Shown here in pieces: positions 36,568 through 45,472 of a DNA stretch of 64,000 nucleotides. Under the pieces are notes generated by a model. It made no database searches. It saw only the letters and a program-made list of their open reading frames with translations, and was not told the DNA's origin. The translations under genes and the position numbers were made by a program. Position 1 is the stretch's first letter. Each line of letters begins with the position of its first letter. The stretch is from positions 1 to 64,000 of the forward strand of contig CAMPBE010000001.1 of the NCBI GenBank assembly GCA_946636615.1, read 5' to 3'. Source of the DNA: an uncultured bacterium (GTDB lineage Bacteria > Cyanobacteriota > Vampirovibrionia > Gastranaerophilales > Gastranaerophilaceae).

Positions 36568-36596
36568 AAAAAGGCTTATGATATATAAGCCTTTTT
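36568..36596 (+). terminator. infB operon terminator
   Basis: A perfect 12-bp stem AAAAAGGCTTAT with a 5-nt loop, its 3' arm ending in five T. A second poly-T tract of 17 T follows at 36604-36620. Confidence 0.85.
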
Positions 36597-36639
36597 CATT
36601 TTCTTTTTTTTTTTTTTAATTTTTTTCAAAGAATTGATT

Positions 36640-37134
36640 TTATAAGCCCAGAAGTATTCTGTTGTTTATAGAAATCATATCCAGTTCGTTAAAAATATTC
36701 TGTTGTCTGTTAACTAAAACTTCAGCTCTCTGAGCTATGTCCTTCAAATCTGCTTGATAAACTTGAACTTGTTCATATTTAGATGGATCTTTTGCCATTA
36801 TGTATAATTTATTAGAAATTTTTTCAAGTAATTTTTCAAGCGAATCTTGATCGTTGTATTTTGCTCCGACATTTTGAGCAAAGTCTCTAGCTTCTGAAAC
36901 GAGCTGCTCTCTTGATGAATTACCTCCTCCTTGTTGTTGGTTGCCTGTACTGTTTTGTTTTGGCGCAGCCTCCGCCTGCGCTATTAATATTTGTGCCTGT
37001 GATTCAGTTGAAACGTATGATGGGTCTATGCCAAGTGCTTCAAGTCTTAACTTTGTAGAAGTACTTAATTCTTCTCCTTTATAGTTTGAAATCGCTGCAG
37101 ATTGTGTACTATAGATGTAACTGATTGACGACAT
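36640..37134 (-). CDS. Lineage-specific helical protein
   Basis: The 164-residue soluble protein has no signal peptide. The N-terminus is MSSISYIYSTQ, the middle has GIDPSYVSTESQAQILIAQAEA, a Gln/Gly/Asn-rich linker follows, then a helical C-terminus ending NNRILLGL. I do not recognise a family. AAAGGA lies eight bases before the ATG at 37134, which I prefer to the ORF-track start. It stands alone between the infB terminator and the TonB-like gene. A secreted flagellar- or pilus-like adaptor is possible but unsupported. Confidence 0.55.
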   Translation of the reverse strand: MSSISYIYSTQSAAISNYKGEELSTSTKLRLEALGIDPSYVSTESQAQILIAQAEAAPKQNSTGNQQQGGGNSSREQLVSEARDFAQNVGAKYNDQDSLEKLLEKISNKLYIMAKDPSKYEQVQVYQADLKDIAQRAEVLVNRQQNIFNELDMISINNRILLGL

Positions 37135-37293
37135 AACCCAAATCCTTTCTTTCAACTATTTAATGTTCTTTTTTTTTAAGTCAATCAGTTTTGATATATT
37201 TTATTACGGCTATTTTTTTTAAAACTTTAGATAATTTTTAGTTAATTTTACATTTCTTAAATCTTATGTTACAATTTTAATAAGGATTTATAT

Positions 37294-38034
37294 ATGAAGA
37301 AAGCGGTTACTTTATTTATAATAATGCTTCTAATGAGTTCAGCAACTTTTGCTGTAGGTTACGAAAAAATAACTCCAGAGTATTTAAAATCTTCTCAAAG
37401 TACAAGTTATGAGCTTGTTAATGAAACATTAGCTATTATATTTAATAAGATAAAACCTCAAATTAGAACAAATAAATACCCTAAATATTTTGTTGATTAT
37501 AAATTGATTGCAGATGATGGAACGCAAAGTAAGAATTACAAATATGTGAAAAGTGGCAATGCTGAATTATTGTATACGGTTGATACAAATGAATTAAAAT
37601 ATGTGGCATTAGTTTGTCCTGAATTACAAAAATGTAGAATATTGTATGATTATCCAGAAGGAAAGCTGCATGCAGTACAGGTTTATGTATCAAAAGATGA
37701 ATATTTTACGTTTGGCCCTGACGGCAAATATGTTGATTATACTCCTTACGTAAAATCAGTACATGAAAAGGTGCAAAAAAATTGGAAAGTTCCAAAAAGA
37801 AAACAAATAGAAGCTCTTGCAAAAGGTCAAAAAGATTTGTTGGTTCAATTGGCGGTTACCGTTGGCAGGGATGGTAATGTTAAAAAGATGCTTGTGTTAA
37901 AATCTTCTAAAATAAGAGATTTGGACAACAATGCAATAAGTTCGGTTAAATTAGCTGCGCCGTTTGATGCTTTCCCTGAGAATTTTTTTAATGATGAAAT
38001 AGTAATTACGCTGAATTTTAATTTTAGCTTATAA
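37294..38034 (+). CDS. Exported TonB C-terminal-like protein
   Basis: The 246-residue protein has a signal peptide (VTLFIIMLLMSSATFAV). The C-terminal 90 residues fit a TonB-like fold: VQKNWKVPK, LAVTVGRDGNVKKMLVLKSSKIRDLDNNAISSV, then EIVITLNFNFSL. The central part (40-140) has repeated Tyr and no known motif. It lacks a membrane helix with a Pro-rich linker, so it is not a classical TonB. An AAGGA SD precedes it. It overlaps the convergent ATPase gene by 6 bp. Confidence 0.75.
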   Translation: MKKAVTLFIIMLLMSSATFAVGYEKITPEYLKSSQSTSYELVNETLAIIFNKIKPQIRTNKYPKYFVDYKLIADDGTQSKNYKYVKSGNAELLYTVDTNELKYVALVCPELQKCRILYDYPEGKLHAVQVYVSKDEYFTFGPDGKYVDYTPYVKSVHEKVQKNWKVPKRKQIEALAKGQKDLLVQLAVTVGRDGNVKKMLVLKSSKIRDLDNNAISSVKLAAPFDAFPENFFNDEIVITLNFNFSL

Positions 38035-40977
38035 TTCTAAACCGTTGAGTTGGCAGAATGAACGTAATACATTTTGAGCTTTTTTAAGGTCTTTGTATAC
38101 ATATTTATTTTGAGTTTCTTCTATAAGAACTCTTGCCATGGCATACAATTTATCTGCGGTCTGAAGATAATTTAGTTGGTGTTTAGATTTGACAAGCCCT
38201 ACTTCTTGATAATATTTACCGTATAACAGATATAATCTTGATAATATATCTTTAAGATTATATTTTTTAGCAATCATTATTGCGCTTTCAATGTTTATTT
38301 TAGCTGTTTCAAAATCTGATGTTGTAATACAGCATTTTGCAATAACTGTTTTTAACAATATTGTAAAGAAATAATTATCAATTTTTGGATTTTGAGCTAC
38401 AGCAAGAGCCTGCTCTGCAATTTCCATTGCATTTTGAGGACCTTCTATATCCAATGTCGCGTCGGCTATCAAAAACCAAGTTAGCAATGCGCCAAGAGCC
38501 ATTTTTTCTTTTGCAAAATAAGCAATCTGGTCATTATAGATATTCATTGCCTGTTTTGTATTGTCGCTATCTCTAAATACTTTTCCTAATAAAGTTTTCA
38601 GAATATTTTTTGTAAAATTATCACCGTTATTATTGGCAAAAGTTACAATTTGGAATAAATCTTCTTGCATACGATTATAATTTTTTCTAAAGAAATTATT
38701 GATTATGTTTATAAAATTCCATCTTAAAATTGTCATGTTATCCATAACATTTTCTCTGTACAATTTTAATACTTCTTCAAGAATTTTTTCAGAAGCTTGG
38801 AAATTTCCTTTCATGGTGTTGGCAAAAGCAAGTGTCAATTTGGTTTTGCATATAAATAATTCGTCTTGAATGTTGTTGCGTTCAATAATTTCAAAGATTA
38901 TGGTTAAAATTTCAAAAGCTCTGTCGTTACCTTGAAGAACAAGTGCGTTAGCTAATGTCAAATATGTTTTTAGCCAAGTCTCGTATAATAATGGTGCACG
39001 AGAATCTCGCATGCAACTCTTTTTGCTAAAAAATTTGTCAAATACAGGCATTATTTCGTTATCTATCATATTTATAACTTGGCCACAGTTTCCGATATTT
39101 AACAGAGCATTAAGCTTTGTAGTTTTTAAAAGAGCTATTTCAATTGTATTTTCCGGCTTTGTTTTTTCCAATACGGAATCAACACATTCGACTTCTCCAA
39201 AATAATTACCTGTTTTTCTGCAGCAAGAAGAAAGATATGCCAATAATTCAATTTCTCTTGGACTATCACCTATTGCTTGGGCATTAGAAATTGCATCCGG
39301 TAAGTATTCCATTGCTTCTTGAGGATTTGAATTTGCAAGAAGCTTGCCAAGGCGCTCTGATATATTGTATCTGATTTTTAAAGTCTCACTCTCGTCAAGC
39401 TCATTGATCAATGCCATTGATTGTTTTTGTGAAATTGCATATAAATTTAAATCTCCTACATATGCGGCTAATCGGGTGTTTTTGCTCCAAATATCCAATG
39501 CTAATTTAGGTTGCTTTAAATTTTGGGCAATTATGCCTAAAATGGCATGTGAATTTAAAGTGAAAGCTGAAAGATATTTAAATATTTGTTTATTAATTTT
39601 GTCGTAATTTTCATCTTTTGATGCTGTTTTTATAATTGTTTCCCACAAAAGTTGAGATGAAAATTCAAAATATATTTCATTAACAGGGTTGATATAGTTC
39701 ATATTTTTTAAATATATAAGAATTTTCTTAAATTTTTTATTGTCAATATTAAAAATTTCTTTTAAAAGATTAACATTTATTTTATCTCCTATAATAGCAG
39801 ATGCGAGTAAAACATTGTATGCATTGGGGTTCAAATAAGATAAAAGTGCCAAACGATGTTCTAATAAAGATTTGAATGTTGTACCGAGCTCAAATGGTTG
39901 TTCGCTTAATACACAATCATTTTTTAAACAAAGTGCGTGGTTTATATATGATGGGTTGCCTTTACTGATTTTATAAATTTCTTGTAGTTCAGATGTTGAT
40001 ATTTGTGGAAAATTTTTTATCTTTTTTGTTTTTTGGTTTGTTAACAATGTTAGTTGCTTGTATTCAAGCGGTGCAATGCATACATCTAAGTATATACTGT
40101 CTTCTCTGTTGGTCTGGAAATAAAAATAACCCTTTGATGGCTTAGCTTCATTGTATAAAAGAAGTAGTTTTAAATTTTTCCAAACATTTTCATTTTTAAT
40201 ATATCTGTTTATAAATTCATATGAAAAGCCGTCTATAAATTCAAAATTATCTATTACAAAAATAAATTTTTTAGATTCAATAATTTTGTCAAATATTTTA
40301 TTTAAAAAGTTAAAAGTTTTATTTTTACAAGTTGCTATATCTTCAAATATTCCTTCTTTTGTTGGGTATAAAAAATTTAGCAAATCAAAAATTTCATTAC
40401 TATTTAATTCAGGAAATTCATTTGTAAAATAATCGGATGCATCCTGTTTGAATTGCAAATTATCTATGCAAAAATTGGGTAACTTAAATATATTTAATAA
40501 TATATCTTGAATAATTCCGCCAGGTGTTATTTGTGTTATTGGAGTACACTTGCCGTACAACCATAAATAATCTTTAAGTTCTTTGACTATTGTCTTTAAT
40601 ACAAGGCTTTTACCGCTACCTTTTTCTCCGCATATTGAAAAAATCTTTTTTTCCGGTGATGATATCCCTTTTATTATAAGTTCTTTCGCACTTTGCTGAG
40701 ACACCATATTAGCACAGTATTCAAGTGTAATGTTGTCGGTTATTGCCGGTTTTTCAAAAGAATAACCGCATTTTCTGCACTTATCTGTATTAGGGAAATT
40801 TACGCTGCTACAATTGGGACAAAGTTTTAGAATTTCTGTTCCACATTTTTTACAATTATATTCAAATAAAGAATTAATAGTCCCGCATTTTTTACAAATC
40901 AACCCGGTACGAGCCTTACAATAAGGGCATTTTAGCGTATTGTCAGGAATTGTTTTTTTACATATAGGACAAATCAT
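38029..40977 (-). CDS. Zinc-ribbon / STAND-type ATPase / TPR protein
   Basis: The 982-residue cytoplasmic protein has three zinc ribbons in its first 72 residues (CPICKKTIPDNTLKCPYC, CKKCG...CKKCG, CPNCSS...CRKCG). An AAA/STAND-like ATPase follows with Walker A GEKGSGKS near residue 119 and Walker B FVIDNFEF near residue 240. The remaining 500 residues are TPR-like helices. The layout resembles ATPases joined to adenylate cyclases or LuxR regulators, but no output domain is present. The start overlaps the sigma-factor stop (TAATG), so expression is coupled. It may sense a ligand and control the sigma factor (inference). Confidence 0.75.
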   Translation of the reverse strand: MICPICKKTIPDNTLKCPYCKARTGLICKKCGTINSLFEYNCKKCGTEILKLCPNCSSVNFPNTDKCRKCGYSFEKPAITDNITLEYCANMVSQQSAKELIIKGISSPEKKIFSICGEKGSGKSLVLKTIVKELKDYLWLYGKCTPITQITPGGIIQDILLNIFKLPNFCIDNLQFKQDASDYFTNEFPELNSNEIFDLLNFLYPTKEGIFEDIATCKNKTFNFLNKIFDKIIESKKFIFVIDNFEFIDGFSYEFINRYIKNENVWKNLKLLLLYNEAKPSKGYFYFQTNREDSIYLDVCIAPLEYKQLTLLTNQKTKKIKNFPQISTSELQEIYKISKGNPSYINHALCLKNDCVLSEQPFELGTTFKSLLEHRLALLSYLNPNAYNVLLASAIIGDKINVNLLKEIFNIDNKKFKKILIYLKNMNYINPVNEIYFEFSSQLLWETIIKTASKDENYDKINKQIFKYLSAFTLNSHAILGIIAQNLKQPKLALDIWSKNTRLAAYVGDLNLYAISQKQSMALINELDESETLKIRYNISERLGKLLANSNPQEAMEYLPDAISNAQAIGDSPREIELLAYLSSCCRKTGNYFGEVECVDSVLEKTKPENTIEIALLKTTKLNALLNIGNCGQVINMIDNEIMPVFDKFFSKKSCMRDSRAPLLYETWLKTYLTLANALVLQGNDRAFEILTIIFEIIERNNIQDELFICKTKLTLAFANTMKGNFQASEKILEEVLKLYRENVMDNMTILRWNFINIINNFFRKNYNRMQEDLFQIVTFANNNGDNFTKNILKTLLGKVFRDSDNTKQAMNIYNDQIAYFAKEKMALGALLTWFLIADATLDIEGPQNAMEIAEQALAVAQNPKIDNYFFTILLKTVIAKCCITTSDFETAKINIESAIMIAKKYNLKDILSRLYLLYGKYYQEVGLVKSKHQLNYLQTADKLYAMARVLIEETQNKYVYKDLKKAQNVLRSFCQLNGLEL

Positions 40978-41540
40978 TATACCAGTGCCTGTCTAATTTC
41001 ACCCATTAATTTGAATAGTCGCTTTGAAACTTCAGATTGTGATATGCTTAATTCATCAGATATTTCTTTTTGAGTTAAGCCGTGTTCATATCTTAAATAA
41101 TATAATTTTAAATAATTTTTGTCAGGATTACTTTTATCAATTTCATATACAGAATCTGAAATTTTTTGTAATATATCTTTTTTTAATGCTAAATCTTCAG
41201 GAGTATCAATAATATCCACAGGTTCATACACTATTTTTATGTTTGAATAATTTGGTATTAGGGCTTGTTCTTCAATCGAAATTGTTTTTGTTGGAACAAA
41301 ACTGCCCTGACTGCGTCTTAAACGACCTTCATTTTTTAGCACATTTAGAATTGATGTGGTTGCAATCTTTTTTAGGTATGCTTCTAAAGTAGCATCTGAC
41401 GTGATAGTTTTAATAATTAATAAAGATCTTTTGCATGTTTCGTTAAAAAAATCTTCATACAAATCTTCATTATTTGTATATTTTCTATCATTTTTTATTA
41501 TTTTTTCAATTAAATTGATTTTGTCCTGCTCTAATTCCAC
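40977..41540 (-). CDS. ECF-like sigma-70 family factor
   Basis: The 187-residue protein resembles small alternative sigma factors. The N-terminal half has region-2-like helices (ATLEAYLKKIATTSILNVLKNEGRLRR). The C-terminal half has a clear region-4 helix-turn-helix (YYLRYEHGLTQKEISDELSISQSEVSKRL). The start is GTG with GGAG upstream. The downstream ATPase gene starts on its stop codon, and the TonB-like membrane protein lies 34 bp upstream. It presumably directs RNA polymerase to its own regulon; promoter sequence unknown. No anti-sigma zinc protein is adjacent. Confidence 0.8.
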   Translation of the reverse strand: MELEQDKINLIEKIIKNDRKYTNNEDLYEDFFNETCKRSLLIIKTITSDATLEAYLKKIATTSILNVLKNEGRLRRSQGSFVPTKTISIEEQALIPNYSNIKIVYEPVDIIDTPEDLALKKDILQKISDSVYEIDKSNPDKNYLKLYYLRYEHGLTQKEISDELSISQSEVSKRLFKLMGEIRQALV

Positions 41541-41574
41541 AATAAGGTCTCCGTTTACCTAAAGTATATCATAA

Positions 41575-44500
41575 TTAAAAGTAAATGATAAGATTTAGGC
41601 TCAATTCCTTGCCTTTAACGTCTTCGACAGGCGGTTTTATGGCATTTAAAGTTTCTTTAACAGATTGTAACACAATATTGTCAATTTGGCTAGAGCCACT
41701 GCTTGAAATTATTTTTACAGATTGTATGGAACCGTCTTTCCCAAATACAATACCGGTCTTTACGCTGTCTGCATATGCGTATTCTGTTGCTAATAATAAA
41801 TCTGTAGATAATGTTAATTTTATGCTTCTTCCTGTTGTTCTTAGGTAATTTTGCATTCTTGTGCTATATGATATATTATCAGGAACATCCCACACCAACT
41901 TACTTACTGACATATATGCGGTAGATATAGGTTTTTGTGTCAAATTACTTTTTAGCTCCTTAACAACTTGTTTTTTTGTTGTTTCTTTTGTCTGTTTTAC
42001 ATCAGGAGCGTTTGTTTTTAGTACATTTTCAATATTGTTATTATCTTCTGTTATTTTATCAGTTTTTGCATTATCGGAATTTTGGGATTTATCTGATGTT
42101 ACGGGTTTATCAGTGTTATTTGAAATTTTGTTATCTGTCAATGCGGAAGACGAATTATTTGGCAATGGTTCGAAATCTGCAACGTTGTTGTCTTTCGGTT
42201 TAATAAAATAGAAAGCTGAAGCAGCAGCTATAAGTCCAACCATAACCGCAGCTAAAATAAGTATTTTGCCGCCGGATTGTTGTTTTTGTTGGTTCATAAT
42301 AGGTGCTCCCACAACTGCAGGGTCAGGCTCTATATCTTCAAGTTCTTCTATATCGCCGAAAGATTGAGTAGCATCTTGAGCTGATTCTTCAGATTCTGTG
42401 TACAATACATCTAAATTTTCGCCTTCAGCTTCAGACTCCTCAGATGGTGTTGTGTTTTCTGTATCTAACAGTTCTTCAACGAAATCTTGAGGTTCAGATG
42501 TATTAACATCTGTCGTATCAGCTTCTGCTACTTCAGTTTTGTCGGTTGTAGAAGGCTCGATACCATCTGGGATTACATTTTCAATGACGGAATTTTCTTG
42601 TAAAACTTCAGATTCCAAATGGCTATCGTCAGTTTCGTTTATAAAATTATTTGTTGTTGTCTGAACTGTATTATCGTTTTTTTTATTTTGCAATACAAGA
42701 TCTTCTAAATCAGATGTTTCAACGTCAGTTGTCGATAATGTATCAAGCAAATCTGTTCCTTCTATGTTGTCTTCCTGTTTTATTGGTTCTACAGGTGTAT
42801 CAGACAAAGCTGCTTTATCTATAATGTCATCAACTTGAGATAATAGGTCTTCGTTAACTGATTGTTCTAATTTTATATCATTTGGGGGAATAATATCTAT
42901 TCCATCTATTAAAATATTATCATCATCTTCTTCTGAAAGATTTCCTAAAAGATTTTTGCCAAAACTTTCGGAAGAATTTTCTTCAGAATCTATTATTAAA
43001 TCTTCAGTATTGCTATCATCTACATCTAAACCAAAAGCTCCAATTATATCTCCGCCGACATGCGAATCATCTATATCATCTAATGAGATGCTATCATCTA
43101 ATCTTGAATCAGGTTTTTCTTCAGGGAATGTATCCATATAAGAGCTTTCATCATCAAGATCTAATTGAAAATCTTCTTCTTTATCTTCAGGAATATCAGG
43201 AATATCTATTGTTTCTAATGAAATCGCATCTTCAGGTAATGTATTATTTTCAACAACATTTGTATCTACGTCAACATCATTAAGCGCAACTGCGTCTTCC
43301 AGGATATTACCTTGCAATTCTGATATGTCGAAGTTATTATCCAAAATTTCATTTTCATTTGGTAAATCAAACTTTTCGATTGGTTCAACCTTAACTTCTT
43401 CAACAGTTTCATTAATGCTGACATTATCTACAGAGATTGCATCTTCAGGTAATGTATTATTTTCAACAACATTTGTATCTATGTTAACATCATTAAGTGC
43501 AACAGCATCCTCCATAATATTACCTTGCAATTCTGATATGTCGAAATTGCTATCCGAAATTTCATTTTCATTCGGTAAATCAATTGTTTCATTCTGTTCT
43601 ATATTATTATCATTATTAATATCATTAATAACATCTTCAGCATTGTCAGATGCTAAATCAACTAAATCTTCAGCCATATCAGAAGCTTTTTCGATTATTT
43701 CTTGAGCATTAGCAGATGTTGTTTCAACAATATCATCAATTATAGGCTCTGCTCCTGCAGCCATTCCTGCAGATGCCGTAGCAAGCCCTGCAGCAGTAAT
43801 TGTTGTACCTGCATCTGCATCTGAATTTAACAAGTCTAAAGAATCAGTGTTTTCAATCTCATTTGTTTCTTGTTCTTCTGCTGGTTCAACTAAAATGCTA
43901 TCAAGGTTATCCAAATTTATATCTTCATTAAATCCGTTTTGTGCATCTGTGTTTTCAATAATTTCTGTTATATCTGATGCTTCAGGATTGATATTTTCTT
44001 GTGTTAATATATCGAGGGTTTCATTATCTGTATCAGTTAAATCTGTTGCAGAATTTTCATTAAAGGATTCAAACTCATCAACAGGTGTAATATCCTGCGC
44101 AATATTGTGCTTATCAACAGATGGATCGGTCATTGCCTTGTATGACAATATTTCAAATGTTTCGTATTCAATAAATTTTTCTCTTAATTCAGAATTATTT
44201 GTTAATTGTTCTAACAAATATTTTTTATTATTTTCCGATATGTCATCGTCAATCATAGAAATAATAAGATCTTCACATTTTTCTATAACTTCTGAAGATA
44301 AACTTGTATCTTTTCCGGATTTATTAGATTCAATGTATTTTGCTAAATCCAATGCCGGACTTAATTTTTCTTTTTCAATAAAATAATATTCATCATTGGC
44401 ATTATTTTTATTTATCAGTTTTGGTTCAAAAAAGCCCAGAAATGCAACATGTGAATAATCTTTTTCAATTTTTAAAACAATATAAATGTCAGGAACAAGC

Positions 44501-44808
44501 CCGTATTCAAAATGTGACTTTGGAACAAAAATAGCATTTTCATCAAATACAACTCTTACATCAATATTAATTCCATTAAGTTTAATATCCGCAATATCAA
44601 ATTTTTCAATAATTTTCTTTATTGAATGCATATTTTTCAAATCTGATGTATCAATATTTTCAGAGTTTAAGTATTTTATACCCAATTCTGCGCCAAGAGT
44701 GTTTGTGTAAACTCTGTTCTTGATATCGTTATTAGTAAAAAAGTTTGCAGCAACGCTTGCATCGTATTTTTGTTTATCATCAATATAAATAAGAGTTTCT
44801 TGTTCCAT
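41575..44808 (-). CDS. Long acidic TonB-like membrane protein
   Basis: The 1077-residue protein starts with a folded domain of about 215 residues containing VPDIYIVLKIEKDYSHVAFLGFF, reminiscent of DUF1822 proteins of Cyanobacteria. A 600-residue acidic, Asp/Glu/Asn/Ser-rich linker follows with an in-frame duplication. One transmembrane helix is near residue 863 (GGKILILAAVMVGLIAAASAFYFI). The last 90 residues form a TonB-like domain (GIVFGKDGSIQSVKIISSSGSSQIDNIVLQSV). The N-domain should therefore be cytoplasmic and the TonB-like domain periplasmic. GGAGGG lies upstream of the ATG. It is the first gene of the sigma-factor operon. Confidence 0.75.
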   Translation of the reverse strand: MEQETLIYIDDKQKYDASVAANFFTNNDIKNRVYTNTLGAELGIKYLNSENIDTSDLKNMHSIKKIIEKFDIADIKLNGINIDVRVVFDENAIFVPKSHFEYGLVPDIYIVLKIEKDYSHVAFLGFFEPKLINKNNANDEYYFIEKEKLSPALDLAKYIESNKSGKDTSLSSEVIEKCEDLIISMIDDDISENNKKYLLEQLTNNSELREKFIEYETFEILSYKAMTDPSVDKHNIAQDITPVDEFESFNENSATDLTDTDNETLDILTQENINPEASDITEIIENTDAQNGFNEDINLDNLDSILVEPAEEQETNEIENTDSLDLLNSDADAGTTITAAGLATASAGMAAGAEPIIDDIVETTSANAQEIIEKASDMAEDLVDLASDNAEDVINDINNDNNIEQNETIDLPNENEISDSNFDISELQGNIMEDAVALNDVNIDTNVVENNTLPEDAISVDNVSINETVEEVKVEPIEKFDLPNENEILDNNFDISELQGNILEDAVALNDVDVDTNVVENNTLPEDAISLETIDIPDIPEDKEEDFQLDLDDESSYMDTFPEEKPDSRLDDSISLDDIDDSHVGGDIIGAFGLDVDDSNTEDLIIDSEENSSESFGKNLLGNLSEEDDDNILIDGIDIIPPNDIKLEQSVNEDLLSQVDDIIDKAALSDTPVEPIKQEDNIEGTDLLDTLSTTDVETSDLEDLVLQNKKNDNTVQTTTNNFINETDDSHLESEVLQENSVIENVIPDGIEPSTTDKTEVAEADTTDVNTSEPQDFVEELLDTENTTPSEESEAEGENLDVLYTESEESAQDATQSFGDIEELEDIEPDPAVVGAPIMNQQKQQSGGKILILAAVMVGLIAAASAFYFIKPKDNNVADFEPLPNNSSSALTDNKISNNTDKPVTSDKSQNSDNAKTDKITEDNNNIENVLKTNAPDVKQTKETTKKQVVKELKSNLTQKPISTAYMSVSKLVWDVPDNISYSTRMQNYLRTTGRSIKLTLSTDLLLATEYAYADSVKTGIVFGKDGSIQSVKIISSSGSSQIDNIVLQSVKETLNAIKPPVEDVKGKELSLNLIIYF
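43219..43584 (-). repeat. In-frame duplication in acidic linker
   Basis: Two copies of about 150 bp (51 codons) lie 213 bp apart (exactly 71 codons). Both encode LPNENEI...NFDISELQGNI and EDAVALNDV...LPEDAIS. The DNA copies are nearly identical, which suggests recent duplication. Confidence 0.9.
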
Positions 44809-44965
44809 AATTTTATCCCTCCAATTAATATGATTACAGATGATAAAAAATTATTCCAAAAATATTGTAAATTTTTGTAACAATTATTGAAAACCTTACA
44901 ATTTTCCGTCAAAATAATTCTATCAGTCGTTTTTTATATTTAGTGTGTTAAAAGGAGGTAATTCC

Positions 44966-45412
44966 ATGATAGATGCTGTTTCTAATGTTAATTTTCGCGG
45001 AGATGTTGCAGGTTCTAATGATATAATTAATGCACCAAGCAAGTTTTCTGTGCAAGCTCCTATCTCAGATACTCCTGCAGATTCTTTTGAAAAAGCTGGA
45101 ACTGAAGAAAGTAAAAAATCAGGTAACGGATTGGCTGTTGCAATTGGTGCCGCAATCGCCGCAATAGCAATATTTGCAGGATTAGGTTACGCCGTAAAAA
45201 ATGGTAAATTAGAAAAAGTAGATTTAGATAAAACTGAAGGTTTCTTCAACAAAGCATGGGCAAGAGTTAAAAATGCCGGTGTATATATTGGAGAAAAAGC
45301 AAACAGTTGCTACGAAACTGTTGCAGGTTGGTGCGGCAAAGAAGTTAAAGATGCAAAAGATGCAAAGGCTACAACTGAGGCTGCAACTGAAGCGGCTGCT
45401 GAAACAAAATAA
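44966..45412 (+). CDS. Small membrane protein with NFRG start motif
   Basis: The 148-residue protein begins MIDAVSNVNFRGDVAG, with no classical signal peptide. One glycine/alanine-rich transmembrane helix (AVAIGAAIAAIAIFAGLGYAV) is near residue 55. The C-terminal part is amphipathic and ends in an Ala/Glu/Thr/Lys-rich tail. A consensus AAAGGAGGT SD is six bases before the ATG at 44966, so the ORF-track start is not used. It diverges from the sigma operon. Function unknown; the N-terminal motif recurs in other proteins here. Confidence 0.65.
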   Translation: MIDAVSNVNFRGDVAGSNDIINAPSKFSVQAPISDTPADSFEKAGTEESKKSGNGLAVAIGAAIAAIAIFAGLGYAVKNGKLEKVDLDKTEGFFNKAWARVKNAGVYIGEKANSCYETVAGWCGKEVKDAKDAKATTEAATEAAAETK

Positions 45413-45440
45413 AATTAGGAACAGAAATTTATATATTTTA

Positions 45441-45466
45441 AAAGAGCTCCCTGAAAGGAGCTCTTT
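45441..45466. terminator. Bidirectional terminator
   Basis: A perfect 10-bp stem AAAGAGCTCC with a 6-nt loop has T-rich flanks on both sides. It ends the small membrane-protein gene and msbA. Confidence 0.8.
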
Positions 45467-45472
45467 ATATTT

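Noticed and set aside
36604-36620. Poly-T tract as a separate regulatory element
   Set aside because: It is most simply an extended tail behind the infB terminator; no second hairpin precedes it.
41861-44710. Antisense ORFs over the acidic membrane-protein gene
   Set aside because: They are serine/phenylalanine-rich shadows of an Asp/Glu/Asn-rich coding strand, without SD or family motifs.
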